Assembly: GCA_964454675.1 (NCBI GenBank)
Contig: CAYVUB010000026.1
Span: forward strand, 1 to 34,359
Source of the DNA: CAYVUB01 sp964454675
GTDB lineage: Bacteria > Bacteroidota > Bacteroidia > Flavobacteriales > Flavobacteriaceae
DNA length: 34,359 nucleotides
Reading direction: 5' to 3'
Part shown: one piece after another, positions 7,720 through 15,512 of the stretch
Layout: every line of letters begins with the position of its first letter
How positions within the stretch are numbered: position 1 is the first letter of the stretch
Program-made: the position numbers and the translations under genes
The notes under the pieces: generated by a model
The model's database searches: none
What the model was told of the DNA's origin: nothing
Seen by the model: only the letters and a program-made list of their open reading frames with translations

Positions 7720-9474
7720 ATGTATAGAAGTCATAATTGTGGTGAGTTAAGAGCATCACATATCAATAACGAAGTTACACTTGCCGGTTGGGTGCAGAAA
7801 GTACGCAACAAAGGTTTTATGGTTTGGGTCGATTTGCGTGACCGTTATGGCATTACGCAGCTTATTTTTGATGCAGAGCGTACACCAAAAGCTATGATGG
7901 AACAAGCTGAAAAATTGGGTCGTGAGTTTGTCATTCAAGTGAAAGGTTCGGTCATTGAGCGTGATTCAAAAAATCCTAATATACCTACCGGTGATATAGA
8001 AATTTTAGTATCTCAATTGACTGTCTTAAACTCAGCATTATTGCCGCCGTTTACGATTGAAGATGATACCGATGGTGGCGAAGAATTGCGTATGAAATAC
8101 CGCTATTTGGACATACGCAGAAACCCTGTAAAAAACAGTTTGATATTCCGCCATAAAGTAGCACAGGAAGTCCGAAAATATTTATCAAATCAGGATTTTA
8201 TCGAAGTTGAAACACCGTATTTAATCAAGTCAACACCTGAGGGTGCACGTGATTTTGTGGTGCCAAGCCGAATGAATGCCGGACAATTTTATGCCTTACC
8301 ACAATCGCCGCAAACCTTCAAACAACTATTGATGGTTGGCGGTATGGATAAGTATTTTCAAATTGTAAAATGTTTTAGAGATGAAGATTTACGTGCCGAT
8401 CGCCAGCCCGAGTTTACACAAATAGACTGCGAAATGGCATTTGTGGAGCAAGAAGATATCTTGAATGTGTTTGAAGGTTTGACACGTCATTTACTGAAAG
8501 AAGTTAATGGTGTTGAAATTGACGCTTTCCCAAGAATGACCTATGATGAAGCGATGCAAAGGTATGGTAATGACAAGCCCGACATCCGTTTCGGGATGGA
8601 GTTTTGCCCCTTAATCCCCAAAGGAGAAGCGTTTGGTTTCGGGGTTTTTGATGATGCCGAATTAGTGGTCGGAATCACCGCTGAAGGTTGCGCCGAATAC
8701 ACCCGAAAACAGATAGACGAATTAATTGAATGGGTAAAACGCCCGCAAATTGGGGCCACCGGACTTGTTTGGATAAAATTCAATACCGATGGTACACTGT
8801 CATCATCTGTAAATAAATTTTTTGATGAAGAAACACTTCGCCATTTTGCAAGTCAAATGAATGCCAAAGCTGGTGATTTGATGTTGATAATGGCCGGAGC
8901 AACCAATAAGGTTAGAGGACAGTTGAGCGCACTTCGTATGGAGCTGGCAACACGCCTTGGTTTGCGCAACCCAAAAGAGTTTGCACCACTTTGGGTTATC
9001 GACTTCCCGTTATTGGAATGGGATGAAGACACCCAAAGGTACCACGCTATGCACCATCCGTTTACATCGCCAAAACCCGGACAAATAGAACTATTGGCAA
9101 CAAATCCCGGCGATGTGAAAGCCAATGCCTACGATTTGGTACTCAACGGAAATGAAATAGGCGGTGGTTCTATCCGTATTCACGATAAAAATACACAAGC
9201 TTTGATGTTTGATTATTTAGGTTTTACACCGGAAGAAGCCAAAGCCCAATTCGGGTTTTTGATGGATGCTTTTCAATATGGTGCGCCACCACACGGTGGT
9301 TTGGCATTTGGATTGGACAGATTGGTTGCCATTCTCGGCGGTCAGGAAACTATCAGGGATTTTATTGCCTTCCCTAAAAACAATTCCGGACGCGACGTGA
9401 TGATTGATGCTCCTGCACCAATTGATATCGGACAACTGGAAGAACTGAGCTTAAAGCTTCATTTGAAATCTTAA
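7720..9474 (+). CDS. aspS: Aspartate--tRNA ligase
   Basis: Charges tRNA-Asp with aspartate in the cytoplasm. The 584-residue class II synthetase is of the bacterial type. An N-terminal OB-fold anticodon-binding domain (residues 1 to about 110, with VTLAGWVQKVRNKGFMVWVD) is followed by the catalytic core, which carries motif 2 at residues 219-236 (FRDEDLRADRQPEFTQID) and motif 3 near 527-535 (GLAFGLDRL). The GAD insertion of bacterial AspRS lies between them (about 280-410). The length matches bacterial homologues. The discriminating or non-discriminating type was not determined. It stands alone between its own promoter and a strong terminator at 9484-9512. Confidence 0.97.
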   Translation: MYRSHNCGELRASHINNEVTLAGWVQKVRNKGFMVWVDLRDRYGITQLIFDAERTPKAMMEQAEKLGREFVIQVKGSVIERDSKNPNIPTGDIEILVSQLTVLNSALLPPFTIEDDTDGGEELRMKYRYLDIRRNPVKNSLIFRHKVAQEVRKYLSNQDFIEVETPYLIKSTPEGARDFVVPSRMNAGQFYALPQSPQTFKQLLMVGGMDKYFQIVKCFRDEDLRADRQPEFTQIDCEMAFVEQEDILNVFEGLTRHLLKEVNGVEIDAFPRMTYDEAMQRYGNDKPDIRFGMEFCPLIPKGEAFGFGVFDDAELVVGITAEGCAEYTRKQIDELIEWVKRPQIGATGLVWIKFNTDGTLSSSVNKFFDEETLRHFASQMNAKAGDLMLIMAGATNKVRGQLSALRMELATRLGLRNPKEFAPLWVIDFPLLEWDEDTQRYHAMHHPFTSPKPGQIELLATNPGDVKANAYDLVLNGNEIGGGSIRIHDKNTQALMFDYLGFTPEEAKAQFGFLMDAFQYGAPPHGGLAFGLDRLVAILGGQETIRDFIAFPKNNSGRDVMIDAPAPIDIGQLEELSLKLHLKS

Positions 9475-9483
9475 AAATAAATC

Positions 9484-9512
9484 ATGTCCCGAAAATCTCG
9501 GGACATTTTTTT
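9484..9512 (+). terminator. Rho-independent terminator of aspS
   Basis: ATGTCCCGA at 9484-9492 pairs perfectly with TCGGGACAT at 9498-9506 around a 5-base loop, followed by a run of T to 9512. It starts 9 bases after the aspS stop codon. Confidence 0.9.
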
Positions 9513-9578
9513 GTAGTTTTAGAATATCTTTAATCATTGTATAATCATTTAAAAAAACAAAGACAGTTCTTTTATTTT

Positions 9579-9647
9579 ACCATTTAGAAATTAAGAAAAT
9601 TAAGGCATTCATTAAGTCTTTCTTAATGTTGCTTAATACCTTATGGT
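9579..9647. repeat. TTAAG-rich imperfect inverted-repeat element
   Basis: A 69-base AT-rich element bounded by ACCAT (9579-9583) and ATGGT (9643-9647). Inside, ATTAAGAAA (9590-9598) pairs with TTTCTTAAT (9619-9627), and there are several further ATTAAG/CTTAAT words. It ends 36 bases before the CLC gene. From memory it resembles a TTAAG-type intergenic repeat common in Flavobacterium genomes; this was not verified. The rest of the 9513-9683 gap shows no gene and no clear TAnnTTTG promoter. Confidence 0.6.
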
Positions 9648-9683
9648 TTTTTACAAATGTAGTGAGCAAAAGACATTTAATCT

Positions 9684-11462
9684 ATGGCAAAAGCAACATT
9701 TTTAAGACGCTTGTTCATTTTGAGATACAAATACATATCTCAAAAAAACTTCGTTTATATATTAAGTTTGTTGATAGGTTTATTGGCAGGATTGGTTTCT
9801 GTTGCCATAAAAAACATCACGTTTTCAATACAATGGTTGCTGGAAAAAGTTGTTGTGCTTTCAGAAAGTAAACTGTATTTCATATTGCCTGTTATTGGTT
9901 TGGGTATTGTTTATTGGCTGTTCAAACGATTTTCCCAAACATCTGGTACATTCAGGATTACGGCAGTTTTATTTTCGCTGTCAAAGAAAAACGGTATTCT
10001 CAGCCGTGATTCCATATACTGGCCGTTAATTGCAGCACCCGTAACTGCGGGTTTTGGTGGCTCGGTAGGGCTTTTGGCACCGGCAATAGTCTCGGCATCA
10101 GCATTGAGTTCGCATATTTCAAAGATTTTCCATTTAGACAGAAAAACTCGCAGCTTGCTCATTGGATGCGCTGCTGCAGGTGCTATTGCCTCTATTTTTA
10201 AGTCGCCTATTGCCGCCATTATTTTTGCAATTGAAGTCTTTAGTCTGGATTTGACATTTGCATCATTACTACCGTTGCTTATGGCGTCGGTATCATCGGT
10301 GTTGACATCGTATTTTTTTCTTGGTGACAGTGTTATTTTTGATTTTAAAGTGTCTGATAAATTTGTAACGAGCGACACACCTTTTTATATCTTGCTCGGA
10401 ATAGGTACAGCGGTTGGCTCCATTTATTTTTCTAAGATTTATTTTGGCATCTTATCCTTTTTTAACCGTTTTAAAACCAGCCGGCAAAAGCTTATTTTTG
10501 GTGGTTTGGCAATAGGGATTATGCTGTATTTTATTCCGCCGTTATATGGCGAAGGCTTTGGTTTTATTAATGATTTGCTTCAGGGAAACACAAGCGGAGC
10601 TTTGGGAAAAACGCCTTTTGATGCGTATATCGACAATATTTGGGTTGTGGTGGTTTTACTAATAGGAATAACGGTTTTTAAAGCAATTGCCATGACCACA
10701 ACGTTTGCGGCAGGCGGTGTTGGCGGTATTATTATTCCGGCACTGGTTACAGGAAGTGCTTTGGGAAATGCCGTGGCAAAAGTGATTAATAATCTGGGTT
10801 TTAATTATCAGGTTTCTGAAGCAAATTTTACACTTGTTGGTATGGCAGGATTAGTTGCCGGTGTGCTTCATGCGCCATTAACAGCCATATTTTTAATTGC
10901 CGAAATTTCCGGTGGATACGAGCTTTTTGTGCCGCTGATGATTACGGTATCAATATCTTTTCTTATTACTAAAAACGCTGTAGAATACAATATTTTTTCA
11001 AAGGAACTGGCAGAAAAGGGCGAATTATTGACGCATGACAAAGACCAGAGTGTGTTGACGCTTATGACTCTGGATAGTGTAATTGAAAAAGATTTTATAA
11101 GCTTACATCCCGAAATGTCACTGGGCGATATGCTGCATAACGGCGTGGCAAAGTCCGGCAGAAACCTGTTTCCGGTAGTTAATGACCGGCAGCAGTTAAT
11201 GGGTATTGTGCTGCTTGACCATATACGGGATGTGATGTTTGACCAATCACTTTACGAATCGACAACCGTGGAAACTTTTATGCAATTGCCTCCGGATTAT
11301 ATTCATTATGAAGCGGATTCTATGAAAATGGTCATGAAAAAATTTCAGGCTACCGGAGCGTGGAATTTGCCGGTTATCAAAGATGAAAAATATTACGGGT
11401 TTGTGTCAAAATCAAAAATGCTTACCGCATACCGGCGAGAATTAATCAACTTTACAACGTAA
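9684..11462 (+). CDS. CLC-family chloride channel with C-terminal CBS pair
   Basis: A 592-residue membrane protein with the CLC fold (about residues 20-440) followed by two CBS domains (about 455-585), which in other CLCs sense nucleotides. Anion-pathway motifs are recognisable: TSGT at residues 86-89 (GSGIP equivalent), GFGGSVGLLAPA from 123, GIIIP in the second half, and Y412 in SGGYELF, equivalent to the central tyrosine. The gating-glutamate position of the GREGP motif is leucine here (L131, codon ttg). The inner proton glutamate is valine (V185 in FAIEV). In studied CLCs these losses turn a proton/chloride exchanger into a passive channel, so channel behaviour is inferred. Its stop is 4 bases from the convergent tadA stop, with no terminator between them. 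Confidence 0.9.
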   Translation: MAKATFLRRLFILRYKYISQKNFVYILSLLIGLLAGLVSVAIKNITFSIQWLLEKVVVLSESKLYFILPVIGLGIVYWLFKRFSQTSGTFRITAVLFSLSKKNGILSRDSIYWPLIAAPVTAGFGGSVGLLAPAIVSASALSSHISKIFHLDRKTRSLLIGCAAAGAIASIFKSPIAAIIFAIEVFSLDLTFASLLPLLMASVSSVLTSYFFLGDSVIFDFKVSDKFVTSDTPFYILLGIGTAVGSIYFSKIYFGILSFFNRFKTSRQKLIFGGLAIGIMLYFIPPLYGEGFGFINDLLQGNTSGALGKTPFDAYIDNIWVVVVLLIGITVFKAIAMTTTFAAGGVGGIIIPALVTGSALGNAVAKVINNLGFNYQVSEANFTLVGMAGLVAGVLHAPLTAIFLIAEISGGYELFVPLMITVSISFLITKNAVEYNIFSKELAEKGELLTHDKDQSVLTLMTLDSVIEKDFISLHPEMSLGDMLHNGVAKSGRNLFPVVNDRQQLMGIVLLDHIRDVMFDQSLYESTTVETFMQLPPDYIHYEADSMKMVMKKFQATGAWNLPVIKDEKYYGFVSKSKMLTAYRRELINFTT

Positions 11463-11466
11463 AACA

Positions 11467-11916
11467 TTAATTCAAATTCCTTTTTTGAATAAAAAAGCGT
11501 TTTAATAATTCTGAACATTCATGTTCCATAACACCGCCAACCATCACGGTTTTTGGGTGTAATGTGGTTTTTAAGGCAATGCATCCGCGGGCTTCGTCTC
11601 TGGCTCCATACACAATTTTTGAAATCTGGCTCCAGTATAAAGCACCGGCGCACATCTGGCAAGGCTCTAAGGTTACATACAGCGTGCAGTTATGAAGATA
11701 TTTCCCACCGATAAAATTTGAAGCGGCAGTAATTGCCTGCATTTCGGCATGGGCAGTTACGTCTGTTAAAAGTTCGGTCAGGTTGTGAGCTCTGGCAATA
11801 ATGCGGTTGTCAATAACAATCAAAGCACCCACAGGAATTTCCCCTTTTTCAAAAGCTGTTTCGGCTTCTTGCAATGCCTTTTTCATAAAATAACTATCGT
11901 CAAAAGGGTTTTCCAT
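11467..11916 (-). CDS. tadA: tRNA-specific adenosine deaminase (TadA-like)
   Basis: A 149-residue zinc-dependent cytidine/deoxycytidylate-deaminase-fold enzyme. It carries HAE at residues 56-58 (zinc ligand and catalytic glutamate) and PCQMC at 85-89 (the two cysteine ligands). The context matches TadA rather than guanine deaminase: an NPVG-like EIPVGA start, TLYVTLEPC, and VYGARDEARG after the zinc site. TadA converts A34 to inosine in tRNA-Arg(ACG). The frame is open to 11946, but the ATG at 11916 (MENPFDDSYFMKKAL) fits homologues, and the promoter element at 11944-11951 lies inside the longer version. It is divergent from dxs and convergent with the CLC gene. Confidence 0.88.
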   Translation of the reverse strand: MENPFDDSYFMKKALQEAETAFEKGEIPVGALIVIDNRIIARAHNLTELLTDVTAHAEMQAITAASNFIGGKYLHNCTLYVTLEPCQMCAGALYWSQISKIVYGARDEARGCIALKTTLHPKTVMVGGVMEHECSELLKRFFIQKRNLN

Positions 11917-11943
11917 CGTCAGAAAATTAAAATAATTCAAATT

Positions 11944-11951
11944 CAAAAATA
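11944..11951 (-). promoter_or_regulatory. Bacteroidota -7 element for tadA
   Basis: On the minus strand this reads TATTTTTG, a TAnnTTTG match. A start near 11937 would give a leader of about 21 bases before the tadA ATG at 11916. No -33 TTG is obvious. It lies only 13 bases from the opposing dxs element. Confidence 0.4.
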
Positions 11952-11964
11952 CAATTTCAAAACG

Positions 11965-11972
11965 TACATTTG
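11965..11972 (+). promoter_or_regulatory. Bacteroidota -7 element directly abutting the dxs start
   Basis: TACATTTG is a perfect TAnnTTTG match ending 6 bases before the dxs ATG at 11979. Transcription would begin at or within a base or two of the start codon, implying a leaderless message. The element also sits in the near-palindrome GTACATTTGTAC (11964-11975), a possible regulator site. No -33 TTG is seen at the normal distance. Confidence 0.45.
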
Positions 11973-11978
11973 TACTTG

Positions 11979-13763
11979 ATGAACAAATTATTGAACCATA
12001 TCAATTCTCCTTCCGATTTAAAACAGTTAAATCAGGATGATTTACAGCAGCTTGCTAAAGAATTGCGGGATTTTATCATTCATATTGTAGCGACCAAAGA
12101 AGGTCATCTTGGCGCAAGCCTTGGTGTTGTTGAGTTGACGATTGCATTGCATTATGTGTTCAACACACCTTATGACTTGCTGGTTTGGGATGTTGGTCAT
12201 CAGGCTTACGGGCATAAAATTCTTACCGGAAGAAAATCCATATTTCATACCAACAGGCAACTTAAAGGCATAAGCGGATTCCCGAAACGCAGTGAAAGTG
12301 TGTATGATGCTTTTGGAGTGGGACATTCGTCCACATCAATTTCGGCAGCTTTAGGAATGGCTGTTGCATCACAGTTAAAAGGTAACCATGACAAACAGCA
12401 TATTGCAGTTATTGGCGATGCTTCGATTGCAAGCGGTATGGCGTTTGAAGGCTTGAATCATGCAGGAGTTACCGATGCCAATTTGCTGGTAATTTTAAAT
12501 GATAATGCTATTGGTATTGACCCAAGTGTTGGCGCTTTAAAACATTATTTAACCAATGTTAAAAAAGGAATAGACAATCAGGACAACATATTTGAGGCTT
12601 TAAATTTCAACTATTCAGGACCCGTTGATGGCCATGATTTGAAGCTTTTGGTATCGGAATTGGAACGTTTAAAGTTGGTAAAAGGACCAAAAATTTTGCA
12701 TGTTATCACCACAAAAGGAAAAGGGTTACGCCAAGCCGAAGAAAATCAGGTTGCGTATCACGCACCGGGAAAATTTGATGCGGTAACAGGCGAATTGGCA
12801 ACAAAAGCAACAGAAGAACAGCCACCAAAATTTCAGGATGTTTTTGGGTTGACACTGGTGGAACTGGCGCAACAAAACCTGAAAATCATTGGAATTACGC
12901 CGGCAATGCCAAGCGGATGCTCCATGAAGTTTATGATGGAAGCATTTCCCGGCAGAGCTTTTGATGTAGGCATTGCAGAACAGCATGCAGTAACGCTGGC
13001 AGCAGGAATGACAACGCAGGGAATGACAGTGTTTTGTAATGTGTATTCTACTTTTTTGCAGCGTGCTTATGACCAGGTAATTCATGATGTGGCGTTACAG
13101 AATTTGCCTGTTATTTTTTGTTTGGACAGAGCCGGACTGGTTGGTGAAGATGGCGCAACGCATCACGGTGTGTTTGATTTGGCGTATTTAAGATGCGTTC
13201 CTAACCTTATCATTTTTGCACCGCGTAATGAGATTGAACTACGTAATATGATGTTTACGGCTCAAAAAGGATTATCGAGCCCTATTGCTATTAGGTATCC
13301 GAGAGGCAAAGGTCATATTACCGGTTGGCAGCAGCCGTTTGAAATGATTGAAACAGGCAGAGGCACTCAGCTTAAAAAAGGAACACGTATAGCGGTTTTA
13401 ACTATTGGAACAATGGCTTATAACGTGGCTGAAGCTATTGAAAAATGCTCTAAGCCCGGTGCTGTGTCACATTATGATATGCGTTTTGTAAAGCCGCTTG
13501 ATGCACCACTGCTTCATGATATATTTTCTACGTATGATTGTATTATTACGGTTGAAGACGGTGTTAAAACCGGTGGTTTTGGAAGTGCTGTTTTAGAATT
13601 TGCAGCAGAAAACAATTACCGGAAAAGAGTGAAAATTTTAGGAATCCCCGATACTTTTATTGAGCATGGAACACTACGGGAACTTCAACATCTGTCGGGA
13701 TTGGATGTTGAAAGTATTTGCAACAGCATTAATGAACATCTGCTATTGGTCGGTAACAGCTAA
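11979..13763 (+). CDS. dxs: 1-deoxy-D-xylulose-5-phosphate synthase
   Basis: First enzyme of the methylerythritol phosphate route to isoprenoids; it joins pyruvate and glyceraldehyde 3-phosphate using thiamine diphosphate. The 594-residue protein shows EGHLGASLG (H43), VGHQAYGHKILTGR (H74), and the cofactor motif starting GDASIASG at 146 and ending with LNDN near 173. The pyrimidine-domain motif DVGIAEQHAVTLAAGM carries the catalytic glutamate, and a transketolase C-terminal domain completes the enzyme. It is slightly shorter than the 620-residue proteobacterial enzymes. The ATG at 11979 is chosen over the in-frame TTG at 11970 because MNKLLNHINSPSDL aligns with known starts. The last 21 bases overlap the convergent small gene at 13743-13904. 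Confidence 0.95.
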   Translation: MNKLLNHINSPSDLKQLNQDDLQQLAKELRDFIIHIVATKEGHLGASLGVVELTIALHYVFNTPYDLLVWDVGHQAYGHKILTGRKSIFHTNRQLKGISGFPKRSESVYDAFGVGHSSTSISAALGMAVASQLKGNHDKQHIAVIGDASIASGMAFEGLNHAGVTDANLLVILNDNAIGIDPSVGALKHYLTNVKKGIDNQDNIFEALNFNYSGPVDGHDLKLLVSELERLKLVKGPKILHVITTKGKGLRQAEENQVAYHAPGKFDAVTGELATKATEEQPPKFQDVFGLTLVELAQQNLKIIGITPAMPSGCSMKFMMEAFPGRAFDVGIAEQHAVTLAAGMTTQGMTVFCNVYSTFLQRAYDQVIHDVALQNLPVIFCLDRAGLVGEDGATHHGVFDLAYLRCVPNLIIFAPRNEIELRNMMFTAQKGLSSPIAIRYPRGKGHITGWQQPFEMIETGRGTQLKKGTRIAVLTIGTMAYNVAEAIEKCSKPGAVSHYDMRFVKPLDAPLLHDIFSTYDCIITVEDGVKTGGFGSAVLEFAAENNYRKRVKILGIPDTFIEHGTLRELQHLSGLDVESICNSINEHLLLVGNS

Positions 13764-13904
13764 GTCAGGTTGTTGTTCTGTTTGGTACGTGTTAACAGTA
13801 TCCTGATGTTCTGTGTTTTTGCTGTTTGAAATATCATCAATTACCAGTAAACAAGCTATTGTCACAAAAAAAACCACAATAGCTCCAAGGATATTTTTTT
13901 TCAT
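13743..13904 (-). CDS. Small membrane or secreted protein of unknown function (53 aa)
   Basis: An open frame encoding MKKNILGAIVVFFVTIACLL followed by a short hydrophilic tail rich in Asn, Gln, Thr and Asp (ending DLAVTDQ). The N-terminus is a membrane helix or signal peptide. The cysteine at position 18 in VTIAC could be a lipobox, though the flanking residues are not ideal. Support for it being real comes from a full Bacteroidota promoter (TTTG-N20-TACATTTG) just upstream and a plausible leader of about 23 bases. It runs towards dxs and overlaps the last 21 bases of that gene on the opposite strand. I recognise no family. Confidence 0.6.
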   Translation of the reverse strand: MKKNILGAIVVFFVTIACLLVIDDISNSKNTEHQDTVNTYQTEQQPDLAVTDQ

Positions 13905-13933
13905 AAGAAAGCGGTTCAGCAAAAAGTTTGAGT

Positions 13934-13965
13934 CAAATGTAATTTAAAATTCGATAAAAAGCAAA
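13934..13965 (-). promoter_or_regulatory. Bacteroidota-type promoter for the 53-residue gene
   Basis: On the minus strand TTTG (13962-13965) is followed after 20 bases by TACATTTG (13934-13941), a perfect -7 match. The predicted start near 13927 precedes the ATG at 13904 by about 23 bases. The -33 element lies within the first copy of the repeat at 13952-13987. Confidence 0.6.
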
Positions 13966-13987
13966 TTTTTACGATAAAAAGTAAATT
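13952..13987. repeat. Two tandem 16-base copies with a 20-base period
   Basis: CGATAAAAAGCAAATT (13952-13967) is repeated as CGATAAAAAGTAAATT (13972-13987), one mismatch, starting 20 bases later. The second copy runs into the dGTPase stop codon (13986-13988). It covers the -33 region of the small-gene promoter, so it could be a regulator site or a simple duplication. Confidence 0.7.
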
Positions 13988-15332
13988 ATAACGAATCCCC
14001 TTTCAGTTTTTTGTAAGTTAACATCGCATTGCTATCGGATAATTTGGCAACATGATTGCATATTCTTAACAGATTATCATATAAATTTTCAGAGTCTGTA
14101 TTTAGTGTTTTTGGCAGTATGCTAAGAATCAGCATATCGTAATTTGACAATTCGCCTTTGTGTTTGTTGTATATGGCTCGTACAAATACGGTTAAGAGTT
14201 CATTAATGATTGCAAACCCTGCAATTTCTTTGTCCAGAACGTCTTTTGACCGGTATATTTTTTCGACACTTACCTTAATAATGTCTTTAATCTGTGCCTG
14301 ATATTTACTTACATCGAGTAATGCTTTTGAAAATTCGCCTTTAAGTATGGTTTCTTCGTGGGTTATAAACAGGTTTGCGGCTTCATCAATAAGTGTATTG
14401 ATTGCCAAGGCCCGCAGGTAGCTTATTCTGTCTTCGGTATTTGTAAGCGTATTGTAATTTGCTGTATTGATAGAATCTCTTACAAGATTGATGAGGTATT
14501 CGAGCGCATAATCTTCAGAAATCAAATTAAGGTTGATACCGTCTTCAAAGTCTATAATGGTATAGCAAATATCATCGGCGGCTTCGACCAAGTATGCCAG
14601 CGGATGTCTTGAAAAACTTATATCGTCAGGATTACCTCTTTTTATAAGTCCCAGCTCGCGGGCAATATCCATAAAAGCTTCTTTTTCACTTTGAAAAAAG
14701 CCGTATTTTTTATCGGCAATATGTGTTGTCGGTTTTTGAGGCAGGGATTCTTTCGGGTATTTCATAAATGCACCAAGAGTTGCATAGCTCAAACGGAGTC
14801 CGCCTTCTCTGCCTTGACGGCTTTCGGTTAATATTTTAAAACCGTTGGCATTACCTTCAAAATCACATAAATCCTGATATTGCTTATCTGTAAGATATGT
14901 TTTGAAGTGTTTGCCGTTACCGTTTTTAAAAAATTCGCCTATGGCTTTTTCACCCGAATGTCCAAACGGCGGGTTCCCGATGTCATGAGCCAAAGCTGCT
15001 GCCGCTACAATAGCCCCAAAATCATTGGCGTGATACCCATGAATGCTTTGTAAATGCGGATATTTTTCAAGAAGTTTTATACCTACTTTTCTGCCCAGGC
15101 TACGCCCCACGACACTTACTTCGAGACTGTGTGTTAATCGTGTGTGGACAAAATCTGTCTGTGAAAGCGGTATGACCTGCGTTTTATCCTGAAGGCTTCT
15201 AAACTCTGACGAGAATATTACCCGGTCATAATCGACTTCAAAACCCAAACGGAGTTCATTTTGTTCCTTTCGCAGGCGTTTGTTGGTGTCACCGTGGCGT
15301 TTTAAGGAGAGTAGTTGTTCCCAGTTCATCAT
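13986..15332 (-). CDS. dgt: Deoxyguanosinetriphosphate triphosphohydrolase (HD family)
   Basis: Hydrolyses dGTP, or dNTPs more broadly, to the deoxynucleoside and triphosphate. The 448-residue protein has the HD metal site: H68 in VHTRLTHSLEV, H116-D117 in ALAHDIGNPPFGHSGE, and a later aspartate in EAADDICYTIIDFEDG. The N-terminal WEQLLSLKRHGDTNKR and the SSEFRSLQDKTQV segment are typical of dGTPases. Two ATG codons are adjacent (15332 and 15329); the second gives MNWEQLL, the more usual start, and the first adds only one residue. It runs in the same direction as the small gene at 13743-13904. An 11-base-period repeat lies 34 bases upstream of its start but may belong to the divergent TonB receptor. 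Confidence 0.92.
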   Translation of the reverse strand: MMNWEQLLSLKRHGDTNKRLRKEQNELRLGFEVDYDRVIFSSEFRSLQDKTQVIPLSQTDFVHTRLTHSLEVSVVGRSLGRKVGIKLLEKYPHLQSIHGYHANDFGAIVAAAALAHDIGNPPFGHSGEKAIGEFFKNGNGKHFKTYLTDKQYQDLCDFEGNANGFKILTESRQGREGGLRLSYATLGAFMKYPKESLPQKPTTHIADKKYGFFQSEKEAFMDIARELGLIKRGNPDDISFSRHPLAYLVEAADDICYTIIDFEDGINLNLISEDYALEYLINLVRDSINTANYNTLTNTEDRISYLRALAINTLIDEAANLFITHEETILKGEFSKALLDVSKYQAQIKDIIKVSVEKIYRSKDVLDKEIAGFAIINELLTVFVRAIYNKHKGELSNYDMLILSILPKTLNTDSENLYDNLLRICNHVAKLSDSNAMLTYKKLKGDSL

Positions 15333-15365
15333 TATATATTAAGGCTTTGCAAGATACATATTTTC

Positions 15366-15383
15366 AATGTTAACCTAATGTTT
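15366..15383 (+). promoter_or_regulatory. Two-unit 11-base direct repeat, possible PhoB/OmpR-type box
   Basis: AATGTTA (15366-15372), four bases, then AATGTTT (15377-15383): 7-base units with an 11-base period. The same word and spacing recur, in the same orientation relative to transcription, upstream of the MORN-like gene (20027-20072 on the minus strand). It sits between the divergent dGTPase gene and the TonB receptor, about 130 bases upstream of the latter. Confidence 0.4.
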
Positions 15384-15404
15384 CTATTTATAAAAAATAA
15401 TCAG

Positions 15405-15474
15405 TTTACATAACACAGAAGTAACTATTTAATCAAACATGTTTAATTTTTACATAACACCATCTTTACATAAC
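15405..15474 (+). repeat. Three exact copies of TTTACATAAC upstream of the TonB receptor
   Basis: TTTACATAAC occurs at 15405-15414, 15449-15458 and 15465-15474, all on the plus strand. The last copy ends 38 bases before the receptor start codon and 5 bases before a weak -7-like TTTCTTTG at 15480-15487. Placement just upstream of a weak promoter suggests activator binding. The TTTACAT core also occurs in the repeat box at 20027-20072. Confidence 0.6.
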
Positions 15475-15512
15475 GGCGGTTTCTTTGCACCAAAATTAAT
15501 TTGCGCTAACAA

